Below, piece after piece: positions 42,978 through 53,314 of a stretch of 64,000 bases of DNA (the first letter of the stretch is position 1; every line of letters starts with the position of its first letter). The notes beneath the pieces are model-generated. The model saw nothing but the letters and a program-made list of their open reading frames with translations. It did not search any database and had not been told where the DNA came from. The DNA comes from Paralithodes platypus (Eukaryota > Arthropoda > Malacostraca > Decapoda > Lithodidae), in contig CM064552.1 in NCBI GenBank assembly GCA_032716605.1, forward strand, positions 5,678,210-5,742,209, written 5' to 3'. Both the position numbers and the translations under genes were made by a program.

Positions 42978-43160
42978 TCAGGTAACACTGTGACCACAAC
43001 AGGAACTTCATCAGGTAACACTGTGACCACGACTTCATCAGGTTAACACTGTGACCACGACAGGAACTTCATCAGGTTAACACTGTGACCACGACAGGAA
43101 CTTCATCAGGAGGCGCAACGGCAAGTACATCACCAGTTGCCACCTCCACAATACCAGTGT
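42978..43160 (+). pseudogene. Decayed continuation of the 3' Gly-Asn-Thr-Val-Thr repeats
   Basis: The repeat continues past the stop. The stop arose by TCA to TAA in one unit (cttCatca to cttAatca). Three units later one-base insertions (ggTtaac) break the frame twice. The end 'ggaggcgcaacggcaagtac' matches the end of the 44802 exon, so this was once coding. Confidence 0.7.
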
Positions 43161-43233
43161 AGCTTAGATCTACAAATAGTCAAAATATTTCATTAGGTGT
43201 GTAAAGAATCTATTATAACTTTTTGCTTGCATG

Positions 43234-43239
43234 AATAAA
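43234..43239 (+). terminator. Poly(A) signal, gene 1 proximal end
   Basis: AATAAA about 260 nt after the stop at 42975, in 3' UTR sequence homologous to that of the distal last exon (shared 'tagtcaaaatat'). Confidence 0.55.
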
Positions 43240-43616
43240 GATCAATATTTTGCAAGGAGTTAAGATGCTATAAACCATATTGTCATTAAGTGGATGGGTT
43301 TCATATATATATATATATATATTATTAATTTATTTATTTCATAGATTGTGTCAATGTAAGTAATCATTAATACAATTTCATATTGTTTACTTGCAATAAC
43401 TCGAGAAGTTTTAAATCTTGCTAAACATTTATAGTATGCTATGAGCAACATTGTCAAACATGTTATAGCAAATAAAACTTAATATCCGTGGGGGTCCACG
43501 AATTTGTATAAGTGGCCATACATATTGTAATTAATTTGTAATTATATATCATTAATGCCACTTTTGTGGTATGTTATAATATACATGTTCTATCCCTATT
43601 GAGATTATGTAGCTAT

Positions 43617-43808
43617 TAATACGGGTGACGTCTTTTCAGTATACTCTGGCTGTTACTAGATGATTTAATTCAGTTTAGGAAGGACCTCTAGCAATAATAG
43701 GCTACTAACCATCTTAGCTATTGCAAATCCTTCCTAAGAGGCTAAACATTGTCTAAATATAGCTAGAATAAAATGTAATAGACGTGACCCGCATTGAAAG
43801 GGTTAAGG
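43617..43808. mobile_element. MITE family A (diverged)
   Basis: 'cagtttaggaaggacctcta' with the mirrored 'gctaaacattgtctaaat'; right end GACCCGCATTGAAAGGGTTAA. Confidence 0.7.
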
Positions 43809-44110
43809 TAACCGACCTGCTTTTTCTCTGTAGCTTTTATTCATTGGCCCCATTCAGCCTACTGTTTTAAGACGTTTCTCCCCATTCAGGTGTCGATTTT
43901 CTTTTGGCGAGCAGTAGCGAGCCAGCATATTTGATATAATGTTTTTGTCAGCCAGCTAAATTTGTAAATTTTTCAATAGAATAATGTCTCCGGCGAAGCC
44001 GGAATTCTCCATACGAGGAATAAATCAACACATAGATGGAGATAAACGTCTTTAAACAGTAGGCTGAATGGGGTCCAATGGATACAAGCCAGAGAAAGAG
44101 AGAAAGTATT
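43805..44110. mobile_element. Fold-back element family C, shortened
   Basis: 'ttttattcattggccccatt' and the mirrored 'aatggggtccaatggataca'; centre 'tttttcaatagaataatgtc'. Part of the right arm is deleted. Confidence 0.75.
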
Positions 44111-44154
44111 TGGATTATATCACACCATGTTATTAGTCTTCCGAGTTATTGATT

Positions 44155-44372
44155 CTGGGTACAGTCACGCTAATAAGTCATACCACCAAGTATGTTTTGA
44201 TCAGTAATTGGTAACAGCAATATTTACACATGATTTCTTCTTGTTGAGTGAGATATACCAACATTTTACTACACTTACCCACCCTATTCAACATCTGACA
44301 GACATTAATGCAGCACAGAGCTAGCCAAACGTCATGAAAGTTGAGACATGACTTATTAGCGCGACCGTACAA
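44155..44372. mobile_element. Inverted-repeat element family J
   Basis: 'gtacagtcacgctaataagt' is mirrored by 'acttattagcgcgaccgtac'. The interior 'tatgttttgatcagtaattg' and 'ttgttgagtgagatatacc' recurs at 61611-61720. Confidence 0.7.
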
Positions 44373-44491
44373 TGATATATTTCGCTGCCTCATTTATGTT
44401 TTTCGTGTGAAGCATAACAAAACTTGTGAACAAATAAACTTGTTGCCACATTATCATGGTTTTATTCGGATCCAGTTGCACTAAAACCTTA

Positions 44492-44699
44492 CCCTTTCAA
44501 GCTTATGACGCATTTTGATTGTTTATTCTGGCTATCATTAGACGATTTTAGACAGTTTAAGAATGGTCTGTGGGAATTATATGAGTAAAGACTATCTCAG
44601 TTAACCCCTGACTTCTATATACCCTTCCTAATCTTAAGAAAATCTTCTAAAGATAGCCAAAATAAACTGCTAAAACGCGTCAGAGCTTCAAAGGGTTAA
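44492..44699. mobile_element. MITE family A'
   Basis: 'accctttcaagcttatgacg' to 'cgcgtcagagcttcaaaggg' + 'ttaa'; core 'agacgattttagacagttta'. It lies just upstream of the distal last exon. Confidence 0.8.
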
Positions 44700-44801
44700 T
44701 GGATGTAAAAAAACATCGTTTGTGTGTAGTTATTGTAAGCCCAAGCAAAAAAACAAATTATATATTTTTTATTTTCTATGTTCAGACAGAGGAGTTTCTA
44801 G

Positions 44802-45334
44802 GACAGAGTTCAGTTTCTCCAGGACAGAGTTCAGTTGCTCCCGGACAGAGTTCAGTTGGTCCAGGACAGAGTTCAGTTTCTCCAGGACAGAGTTCAGTTG
44901 CTCCAGGACAAAGATCAGTTTCTCCAGGACAGAGTTCAGTTTCTCCAGGACAGAGTTCAGTTGCACGAGGACAGAGTTCAGTTTCTCCAGGACAAAGTTC
45001 AGTTTCTCCAGGACAACGTTCAGTGTCTCCAGGACAAACTTCAGTGTCTCAAGGACAGAGTTCAGTTTCTCCAGGACAAAGTTCAGTGGCTCCAGGACAG
45101 AGTTCAGTTTCAGGTAACAGTGGTACCCCGACCGGAAGCTCGGCAGGTGGCGGTGTGACCCCGACTGGAAGTACAGCAGGTAACAGTGTGACCCCGACAG
45201 GAAGCACATCAGGTAACAGTGTGACCCCAACAGGAAGCACAGCAAGTAACAGTGTGACCCCGACAGGAAACACAGCAGGTAACAGTGTGACCCCGACAGG
45301 AACCTCTTCAAGAGGTGCAACGGCAAGTACATGA
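44802..45334 (+). CDS. Gene 1 alternative last exon: Ser/Gln/Pro and Thr/Gly repeats
   Basis: Acceptor GAGTTTCTAG|GACAGAG keeps phase 1 and gives GQSSVSPGQSSVAPGQ.., the same repeats as the end of exon 6, then GNSVTPTGSTAG-type units and a TGA stop; 177 codons including the stop. An upstream AG (TATGTTCAG, 44785) would give the wrong frame after a phase 1 exon. The exon and its 3' UTR are homologous to 42370-43240, so this is a duplicated last exon. Joined directly to exon 5 the protein would be ~754 residues; joined via the 42618 donor, ~1446. Confidence 0.65.
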
Positions 45335-45453
45335 TCAGTTGCTACCCCGACAGCAACATCTTACAGGGGCTCAATAAGGGTAGTTCAGATCTACGAATAG
45401 TCAAAATATGTCACTGGGTGTGCAAAGAATCTATTGTATCTCGGGTATTGTTT

Positions 45454-45459
45454 ATTAAA
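45454..45459 (+). terminator. Poly(A) signal, gene 1 distal end
   Basis: ATTAAA about 120 nt after the TGA, in 3' UTR homologous to the proximal one. Confidence 0.5.
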
Positions 45460-45689
45460 GAACAAAAAATAATGTATGGATTAAATACATCATAATCCGC
45501 AGCTCCAGTCGTTTTATATATGTTTTTGTTCCTCTTTCAACTGCTACCCAAAGTCATCGTAGTTCATAAATCATAGCGATTGTTCTAGGATATATCTCCT
45601 ATATTGCTCATTAGGGCACCCCATGATTGTTCTGGGATATGTGTATCTCGGGAAATTCATAATATGGCTGAACTATTTAAGACTATAAT

Positions 45690-45902
45690 CCAAAGTGGTG
45701 TTTCATGAGCTCTTCTCCCGTCATTAGACGATTATTAGAAGATTCTATTTACATTGGGAAGGGTATATGGAAGTCAAAGGGCTCATTGAGATAGTCTTTA
45801 CCCTTTTAGTTCCCACATACCCTTCCTAAATTGTAAGACGTCGTCTAATGGTAGCCAGAAAAAACTAAGCAAAAATTTCTTCATAATTCGCAAAGGGTAT
45901 TA
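45690..45902. mobile_element. MITE family A' (diverged)
   Basis: 'ttacattgggaagggtatat' and the mirrored 'cccttcctaaattgtaagac'; the ends are decayed. Confidence 0.6.
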
Positions 45903-45944
45903 TGCTGCTTTGATTTACATTTATTTGATAAATAAATCTGTGAT

Positions 45945-46215
45945 ATTTTAGATCTGTGCCCCATAAATTGTTCTTCACTCTCTCACATAAATTTTACGCT
46001 ATTCTTAGTACAGTTGGGCTCAGTACATGATTAGATTGATATCCAGTATTCTATAAATGGACATTAATCGTGGTCATGTGCTAAACTTTTAACTGACTTG
46101 GTGGTGTAATGGTTCGAGTGTTTATGTTCTGTGTGCCATGTCCCGCGTTCGAATCCCGGGAGAATCACATGATTTAATTAACTTAATTTGGGGGTGATTG
46201 ATGTTAAGATTGTAA
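45945..46215 (+). mobile_element. tRNA-headed composite SINE-like repeat
   Basis: 'gatctgtgccccataaattg', 'cagtacatgattagattgat', then 'ttggtggtgtaatggttcga' and B-box-like 'gcgttcgaatcccggg'. Confidence 0.75.
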
Positions 46216-46384
46216 AATGGAAAAGATTAATCTCAATTGATGGTTCAGGTTATAAAGATATTTCGTCTGTTTTAAATTTGTGTGTGAAGCATGATAAAAA
46301 TATGTGACAAAATAAAAGGTTTGACACATTTTGATGGTTTTATTTAGTGTCAATATCCCCAAGACTATGAGAAAGGCTTAATCA

Positions 46385-46890
46385 TTGGTGTGTGTGTATC
46401 TGTGTGTACTTACTCTAGTTGTATTTACTCTAGTTGTATTGCGGGAGTGAGCATGCTCGTTATTTCCCGCCTCCTATATGTGTAGGTGTTATATGTATCG
46501 TTGGAATGGCTGTGGATGTGTGTGTAGTCTGTATTTTTAGCCAATTGGCGACATCGGAAACGAAGGCTTAGGGTGGATCTGTATGGTACCATTCTCACTA
46601 TAGACGGTACCGTCTCGCCCGAAGGCTTAGGTAGCCATCAGCTTAGGTGAACCATATGATACCCATCTCGCCTTGTACCATTTTTGCCAACCCCAGATGG
46701 GACGTCACAACGTCGTCCACTTATTCCAGGTACCTATTTACAGCTAGGTGAACTGAGGCTAACACATGAAAGGAGACAAGCCCAATTTGTCTCCGCCCGG
46801 CCGGGGATTGAACCCCCGACCCCTCGTGTGTGAGACGAGAGCTCTAGCTACTAGGCTACGGGCTGTGTGTGTGTGTGTGTGTGTGTGTAC
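46385..46890 (-). mobile_element. tRNA-Val-headed SINE-like repeat
   Basis: The tRNA-like head (next entry) is followed on the minus strand by 'gtgttagcctcagttcacct' and a body running to the TG-rich edge. Non-coding. Confidence 0.65.
46795..46863 (-). pseudogene. tRNA-Val(CAC)-like sequence
   Basis: On the minus strand GCCCGTA..; anticodon stem CTCGT/ACGAG is perfect around loop CTCACAC (anticodon CAC), and T stem CGGGG/CCCCG is perfect around GTTCAAT. The acceptor stem pairs at only five of seven positions and a repeat body follows, so I call a SINE head rather than a working tRNA. Confidence 0.55.
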
Positions 46891-46894
46891 AATC

Positions 46895-47150
46895 GGTCAC
46901 ATAAGCTCTGTTCCTCGTCATGATCTCAAATATGAAAGTAACAATTCTATGAAAGAATTACGAGTGTGGTTTATTTTAATTATCAGTTGACTAGTCACAT
47001 GAGTTCACCACTGCATTATAGATTACACTCGTATTTTTTCAGGCATGCGAATTATATTTCCATGTTTAAATACTCCCAACCGGGATCGAACTTCCGTCAT
47101 TCAGAACGAGTGTCTAATCTTTTAATCCACTACACCACGGTGCGATAAAG
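46895..47150. mobile_element. Element K fragments and a tRNA-like block
   Basis: 'cacataagctctgttcctcg' and 'attacactcgtattttttca' belong to K. 47070-47145 (minus) holds a degenerate tRNA-like block ('gatcgaacttccgtcattca', 'ctacaccacggtgcg'). Confidence 0.55.
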
Positions 47151-47564
47151 GAATTTTAACCATTTCCTATATATATTAAGGAGAAGGGAAATCCTACTTT
47201 GAGAATGTACACTAATGTCGGAGGTTCTATCCCGGCTGGGAGTATTTAAACATTTATTAGCTCACGTGCATTTGTGAGATATACTTGATATATTTCCATG
47301 TATGAGATCACGGAGAGGAATAATACTTATTTGGGCTACTGTTCAGTCGGCCACATTATTTTGATTTTATGTTTGGAAGGAAACATAGTGTAATTGACTT
47401 ACACGAATACAATGTTATAAAACCGTTAATTGGTCATATTGATTAACTATTGCATAAGAAGTACATGCTTCTAATTCAAACATACACATTTTTCCTTCCA
47501 TGCATAAAAAACATTGGGTGCATACAACAACCAAGCATGCAATCAGTCCAAAACTAACGTGTCG

Positions 47565-48285
47565 AGGCCATAGAGCGCCTATCTTCTGATCTATCAATTG
47601 TTTCTGATTGGGGCATAGGAAAATCTTGTTACTGTCAATGCTTCCAAGACCCATTTTCATCATCTATCTAACTGTCACAATCTTCCACAAGCCTTTCCAT
47701 TAATCTTCAACAATGCACAAATCAACCCTTCATCTTCTCTCAATATTCTTGGTGTATCTTTTTCATCCCATCTTTCATGGAAAGATCATATTATTACTTT
47801 TGCTAAAAACAGCTTTCGAGAAGTTAGGTGTGCTCAATTGTCTCTGTGGGTTCTTCAACCCCGCACAGCTTCTTGCTCTGTATCGGGGCACAGTGCGTCC
47901 CTGTACTGAGTATTGATTGCATAAATGGAAAAGGTTCCACCCATACCACACTTGAAAGAGTAGAGACAAAAGCAAATCGCCTCATCAACTACTTCCTCTT
48001 ACTAGTTCCGTACAATCATCTCATTTTACACGCCGCAATGTTGCATTTCTTTCACTCTTCTATTGTGATTACAACCAATGTTCTTCAGAGCTCTCTCAGA
48101 GCTCACTCTTGTAGGGAGTGCGAGGTACCCGCATTTCAACACAGCCACACTCCTATTTTGCCCAACTCTGCAACCCAAGAATTAGCCAATTTTATCAGTC
48201 TTTCTTAAACTCAACAAGTGGATCCTGGAACTCTCTCCTTCTTTCCTTCATCCTATTTTTGTGTTCTATGTAGATGAGGGAAGAG
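47565..48285 (+). mobile_element. Decayed LINE fragment (plus)
   Basis: 'cttcatcttctctcaatatt' through 'gctctgtatcggggcacagt' to 'tgcaacccaagaattagcca'; many substitutions and frameshifts. Confidence 0.75.
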
Positions 48286-49070
48286 AAATTCAAAACTCCC
48301 TGTGACGAGTGCCTCCCCCAGAGTTGAAAGAGTGAAAGGGCCAAAATCAATGAATGTTCGAGCCAAAATGCCTGGATATATGAAGTTTGAAGCAATTTTA
48401 GGCCTACGATGAGGGAAAGATGGATTTAGGGAGAGAATTTCAGAGCTACACTGTTGAATAGAAGAAAGGTTGGGAATATCATTTCACTCTTGGGTTGGAA
48501 AGTTGCACAGAGTAGTGGTGGGATTGTGTTGCAAGAAGGGTGCTACGTGCTCTATGTAGAAGAGGTGGTATGCACTGAGAGAGATCTGAGGAACATTGAT
48601 TATTCTAGTAGCGGTAGAATAGCGAGAAATGCAACATTGCGGCGAAGAGAGAGAGATTGCAAAGAATCGGTGAGTGGACGCGAGTTAATTAGATGAAAGG
48701 CTTATTTTCTACTTTGTCAAGAAGTGTTTTGTGAGAGGAACTTCCCCACACATGCAAACAATACTTAATACATGAACACACTTTGTCTCTGTACAGATCA
48801 AGTAGCTGTGGAGGGGTAAAGAACCCCCTGAGGTGGTTGAGCTTCTGGGAAGCCGTTATAGCCAGAATGGCAATATGATCTTTCAAAGAGAGATCAGAAA
48901 AAAAAGAGACACCGAGAATACTGAGAAAAGATGAAGGGTTGATTTGTGTACTGTTTAAGTATAAAGGCTAGTTCTGTGGGAGTTCTTGACGGGTAGATAA
49001 ATGGAGAAATTGGGTTTTGGAAGCACTGAGAGCAACAAGATTTGTTCTGTCACAATTGGAAATTAATCAG
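48265..49070 (-). mobile_element. Decayed LINE fragment (minus), tail-to-tail with the previous one
   Basis: Begins with the reversed end module ('tgacgagtgcctcccccaga') and runs back to 'aacaagatttgttctgtcac'; the frame is broken. Confidence 0.8.
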
Positions 49071-49210
49071 ACTGCATTAAACTTCGTGTGTCCAGGAAAT
49101 TTGACCCAAACATCCCTTGAATTTGTCTCTCTGTCACTCTTTTAGCTTTCGGGGGAGACACTCGTTACAGGCAGCCTACCTTTTGTCTCCTTCATACAGA
49201 GAAAAAAATG
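49070..49210 (+). mobile_element. LINE 3' tail fragment
   Basis: 'aaacttcgtgtgtccaggaa' to 'gtctccttcatacagaga'. Confidence 0.75.
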
Positions 49211-49397
49211 CAAATTAATGTGGGCAAATGTGCGAATATGTATATAAAAGTAATACAAATAATATTAACAGGGCAGGGAGATGGCAAACTTCGCCCCCTC
49301 CGTGCTGTCGGAGACTGCCACAAAAATAAAATATATATACTCTATTTTGTTTAAACTGGTGATACATTGGGTTGTTCCCATTCTAATTACTCAGCTA

Positions 49398-49690
49398 TTA
49401 CAACGGTGTCATCCAAGTCCACACATTCATCTGGGTGTCTTCAACCCCCACGGCATCCTCGTGTTGGTCCCATTGTAGCGCCTCTTCATCCTCTGCCTGG
49501 CAGAGCTGGAGGAGGAAGATCATATTTGTGTCCCCGCCCTGGAGCTTCAAGGTCTGCTCTTTCCACAGCATCAGGAGGTTCTCAATGTCCACCTCCGCAA
49601 ACCCCATATTATTCTGGTCCTTCAGCCACTGCACCTTGAAGACGCTCTTGTTGGAATCTGCCTGCAATAGTCTGGTGGAATGTCCGAGGT
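49398..49690 (-). other. Coding-looking fragment, unidentified
   Basis: A minus-strand frame of ~95 codons with mixed, protein-like composition: ..RLLQADSNKSVFKVQWLKD.., then ..ENLLMLWKEQTLKLQ.. and ..FLLQLCQAEDEEALQWDQHE. No start, splice partner or family recognised. An 85-codon plus-strand frame overlaps it but is Ser-rich and less convincing. Probably a pseudogene or captured exon. Confidence 0.35.
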
Positions 49691-49694
49691 GAAG

Positions 49695-49945
49695 GTACTG
49701 TGGTTTTAGCACCAAGGGCTGTTGTGGTTTTAGCATCAGGGGCTGCCGTAGTTTTAGCACTAAGGGCTACTGTGGTTTTAGCACCAGACCCTGCTGTGGT
49801 CTTTGGTCAAGGGGCTGCTGTGGTTTTAACACCAGGGGCTGCTGTGATTTTAGCACCAGGGGCTGCTGTGGTTTTAGCACTAGAGACGGGTGTGGTCTTT
49901 GGACCAGGGGCTGCTGTGGTCTTTGGTCAAGGGGCTCCTCAAGGT
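49695..49945 (-). repeat. Inverted fragment of the TTAAPGAK mucin repeat
   Basis: On the minus strand, ten or so diverged copies of 'gctaaaaccacagcagcccc'-type 24-bp units, as in exon 6 of gene 1 but in opposite orientation and broken in frame. Confidence 0.8.
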
Positions 49946-50115
49946 CTAGGGCAGTGGTGTGGAAGGTCCCCACCACCTACTTCCTGAAAGGGAGACAGCA
50001 GCAGTAAGGGCGGTCTTGAGCGTGAGGATGACTTGGTTGGGGTGTCCTTGGATATTTGGGTAAAGCTGGATCGTTCCCTTCGGGAACTAAAAGGTGGTGG
50101 GGACCTGCTACTTGC
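49946..50115 (-). other. Second half of the unidentified coding-looking fragment
   Basis: On the minus strand, ..GTIQLYPNIQGHPNQVILTL.. then KTALTAAVSLS in one frame, followed after a frame change by VVGTFHTTALDLEEP. It abuts the inverted mucin repeat, which may have inserted into it. No family recognised. Confidence 0.25.
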
Positions 50116-50459
50116 CGCCCTAGACCAGGGGGAAGAATGGGGAGGGCCTTGAAGACTCGTACCCCTATACCCCTATACCCCTAATTTTGACTAATCGGTC
50201 ACTCCTCCAGACTCCTGGGACTCCGCAAGGTCGTACCATGAGGCAAGAACTGGGGGGAAGTATATCCACCGTCTCTGAGCTGTATAGTAACACTGGCGAA
50301 TCTGAGTAGAAGTCTCTGTGTTGCAAGGATCTCTAGCGTCCTCACCCTGTTAAAGAGACTGGGAGGGGGAAATTTACGCTGAAACTTACACGATAAAAAG
50401 GGGAATAAGATGATAATTGAGGAGGGGGGTTTGGGACATATATGTAGGAGTGGTAGCAA

Positions 50460-50930
50460 GTAATGGAGGGAAATTATCTCACCTAATCACAAATTGCTTT
50501 GTTTTGAGGGTCACTGGGGTGTTTTCTAAGGGTTATTTTTATGCTCTGGATCTATTGAGGACGGTCGCAGTGCACCATAAAAACCTCTATTGAGGATGGT
50601 CGCCGTTTTTAGGTTAAAATAGTGTTGTATTCTTAAAACCATACAGCTATTTTTTTTAGTTAAATTTATACAGAGCATTTATAACTAATTCTTTAAGTTG
50701 TTTATAGCTTAAAATGTAAGATTTATTATTATGAATTTAAGATTTGGCAAGTCTGTCTTTTTCAGATTCCTTTACAGAATATAAGGACTATAATTTAAAC
50801 CCTATTTGGTGTGAGAGACTTTCTTTTGTGTTCCTTTGTTTTGCTCCAATAGATTGGATATATTATATAATTTGTATAATGTTTTTGTTTTCCTTTTTTT
50901 CATTTTTTTACATTTTAGTTTTTTTTCCCA
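50460..50930. other. No recognisable feature
   Basis: AT-rich unique-looking sequence; one 26-bp duplication ('attgaggacggtcgcagt' / 'attgaggatggtcgccgt'). Nothing else supported. Confidence 0.5.
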
Positions 50931-51230
50931 TAGCTCACTTGAAATATTATATCCTCTCACTAAAACATTACGCTTTCCATAATGCAGTTGGGTCTGAGTA
51001 CATGATTAGATTGATATCCAAAATTCGAAAATGGATATTAATCGTGATTGTGTACTCAACCTTTAACTGTGTTGGTGGTGTAATGGTTTAGATGCTTATG
51101 TTCTGGGTGTGGTGTCCCGAGTTCGAATCCCGGGAGGGCCATATGCTTTCATTAGTTTATTCAAGTACATCGTGGTTTGTATTTGATATTAATGTTAAAG
51201 AACGAGGTGTTACTTATAGTATAATATTAG
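50930..51230 (+). mobile_element. tRNA-headed composite SINE-like repeat, best copy
   Basis: 'acattacgctttccataatg', 'tacatgattagattgatatc', tRNA-like 'ggtggtgtaatggtttagat' and 'gagttcgaatcccgggag', then the tail 'tcaagtacatcgtggtttgt'. Confidence 0.8.
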
Positions 51231-51395
51231 GATACAGCATCAGTATACTACTTCGATGCCCGCTGAAAAGCGAAAGCTTAGTGGGCTCAGCTCGTTTTAT
51301 TTGTATTTTTATATTTGATTATTGTATTACTTGTATTTTTTAGCTTAATAAATCATTTGAATTTGAATTATTTTGGCGATAATCATATACTGTAT

Positions 51396-52245
51396 AGAGA
51401 CCGGATTTTGCCATAAATGCCATAAGTGCCTTTTTGTACCTTTTTTGGTGATTTCATCACTATAATGCCTTTTTTACCGATTTAAATTGATACCATAAGT
51501 ACACTTTGGCAAGCTGAATCGAATGGCGCAAACAGAATTAAAATTGGACCATTAGTTTAGGATTTCGATTTTGACTTGGCCTTCCTGGAGGGCCCAGGGG
51601 ACCGTTTTTTGGACTTTAAAAGTCCTCTGTAGCCCAAACTATAAGTCGTAGAGAATTCTAACTGGTGCCATTCGTTTTTTTTCTCCGAGCTGCTTCTAGA
51701 CATGGTCGTAGATTTCATTTTCGCCCAGCCATTCGCCCAGAATCGAAAATATTTTGGTCGAAAAACCTTTGCCCAGGCAAATCGGTGATTTTGGTCGAAG
51801 TTTGACTTGTCAATATTATTACATATTTGGATTCGTTTCGCCGTTTCGGTTTCAATGGTGTAATTCTGTTTTTAATTTTGACCAATTTTTAGGGCCAATA
51901 GGCAAATCGGTGATTTTTAGTGTAAACTATTGGTGCTTGTTGCTGTCGCCAGATGGCAACCTGGCTCAAGTTGGCCTCTCTCCGACAGATGGCACAATTT
52001 AGCGCCTGACAATTTGAAGAAAAAGATTGTAATTATGTGCAATCAGGAAACAATGTAGAAAGTGTATCAATGACAATGTTACTTAGGTAATTTTTACCCT
52101 ATTAATGCTTGATTTTATTTTAATACATCAAATAAATGCCCTTTTATTGCCTTTTTCATCAATACATGCCTTTTTTATATTTATAAATGCCTTTTTGCCT
52201 GCATATTTTAGTGTTTGTTAGTGCCTTAACTTCCGGTCTTTAATC
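51396..52245. mobile_element. ~850-bp element with inverted ends (hAT-like by look only)
   Basis: Begins 'agagaccggattttgccata' and ends 'aacttccggtctttaa'. Both ends carry repeated 'gcctttttg' and 'aaatgcc' motifs in inverted arrangement, as subterminal repeats. No transposase frame. Confidence 0.5.
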
Positions 52246-52254
52246 ATATACTTC

Positions 52255-52405
52255 ACTATTCAGGTGTCGATTTGTTTTCTGGGCGAGCGATAGCGAGCCT
52301 GTATCTTTGAGGAAATCGGCCTTGTGCCCTGATATATTTCTATGCAAAAAATGCACAAATTTAGCTTGAAGGGGGTGTGGGTGGGTATATTTTAGTTAGG
52401 AGGAA
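52255..52405. mobile_element. Family B fragment
   Basis: 'caggtgtcgatttgttttct', 'gcgagcgatagcgagcctgt', 'aatttagcttgaagggggt'. Confidence 0.65.
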
Positions 52406-52554
52406 GCCTGGCGAAACGCTTTTGTTAACCTAGGGGACAAAATACAATGCATTGCTCATAAATTACGAAACAAAAACAGAAAAGAGCAAAATCCTATATA
52501 TATATTTTTTTTTTTTAACAAACTATCATAGTAGCCCCCAAGACGTCGGACCAG

Positions 52555-53310
52555 AGAGTGTTAAGCATTTGAGGATCATGACGCGTTTAGACAGTTTATG
52601 CTGGCTATCATTAGACGATTTTAGTCAGCTTAGGGTGAACTTGTGGGAACTAAAGAGTTAAGAAGGTAGTACTCACTTTTTCTGGACCCCCTTCTCCCTC
52701 ATGTTTAGCATATTTGTTGTGAGGTGTTAAGACGTTCGTTCTGTTAGTTTGGCGATTTTGAGACCTTTTTGTCTAATTTGTTTGTCAATATTAAGACCGT
52801 TCGTGCCCTTTAGGTGTCAATTTTTTCCTGGCGAGCGAAAGCGAGCCTCTAATTTTAGAAGGAACCGGCCTTCTGCCGGGACATTTTTCTACCGAAAAAT
52901 GTACGAATTTATCTTGAAAGGGGGTGTTTTTCTAAACTTGATGAAGGTCTAGCGAGGAAAACCAAATATTAATAAATATACTGTATATATGGACAAAAAA
53001 CCAAATATTAATAAATATACTGTATATATGGACAAAAAACCAAATATTAATAAATATACTGTATATATGGACAAAAAACCAAATATTAATAAATATACTG
53101 TATATATGGACAAAAAACCAAATATTAATAAATATACTGTATATATGGACAAAAAACCAAATATTAATAAATATACTGTATATATGGACAAAAAACCAAA
53201 TATTAATAAATATAATGTATATATGGACAAAAAACCAAGCACTACCCTCTTAATTGAGATAGTATGTACCCTTTTGATTCCTTCCTAAATTTTAAAGCTA
53301 GGATCGCCCA
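52555..53310. mobile_element. A' element split by family B carrying a 39-bp satellite
   Basis: The A' left half ('tggctatcattagacgattt') breaks at 'gagttaagaaggtagtactc'. B runs to 'agcactaccctcttaa', and A' resumes at 'ttgagatagtatgtaccctt'. Confidence 0.7.
52965..53240. repeat. 39-bp minisatellite, seven copies
   Basis: Near-perfect units 'accaaatattaataaatata' + 'ctgtatatatggacaaaaa'. The unit is 13 codons and lacks stops in one frame of each strand (MDKKPNINKYTVY on plus). A product of repeat length, not a gene. Confidence 0.95.
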
Positions 53311-53314
53311 AAAA

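Noticed and set aside
44786..44801. Acceptor at TATGTTCAG|ACAGAG for the distal last exon
   Set aside because: Would enter the SRTEFSFSRTEF frame after a phase 1 exon; the TTTCTAG acceptor 16 bp later restores the GQSSV frame.
46795..46863. Functional tRNA-Val gene
   Set aside because: Two acceptor-stem mismatches and a SINE body attached; better read as a SINE head.
52965..53240. CRISPR array
   Set aside because: Contiguous 39-bp tandem units without unique spacers, in a eukaryotic genome; the same reasoning applies to 19266-19672.
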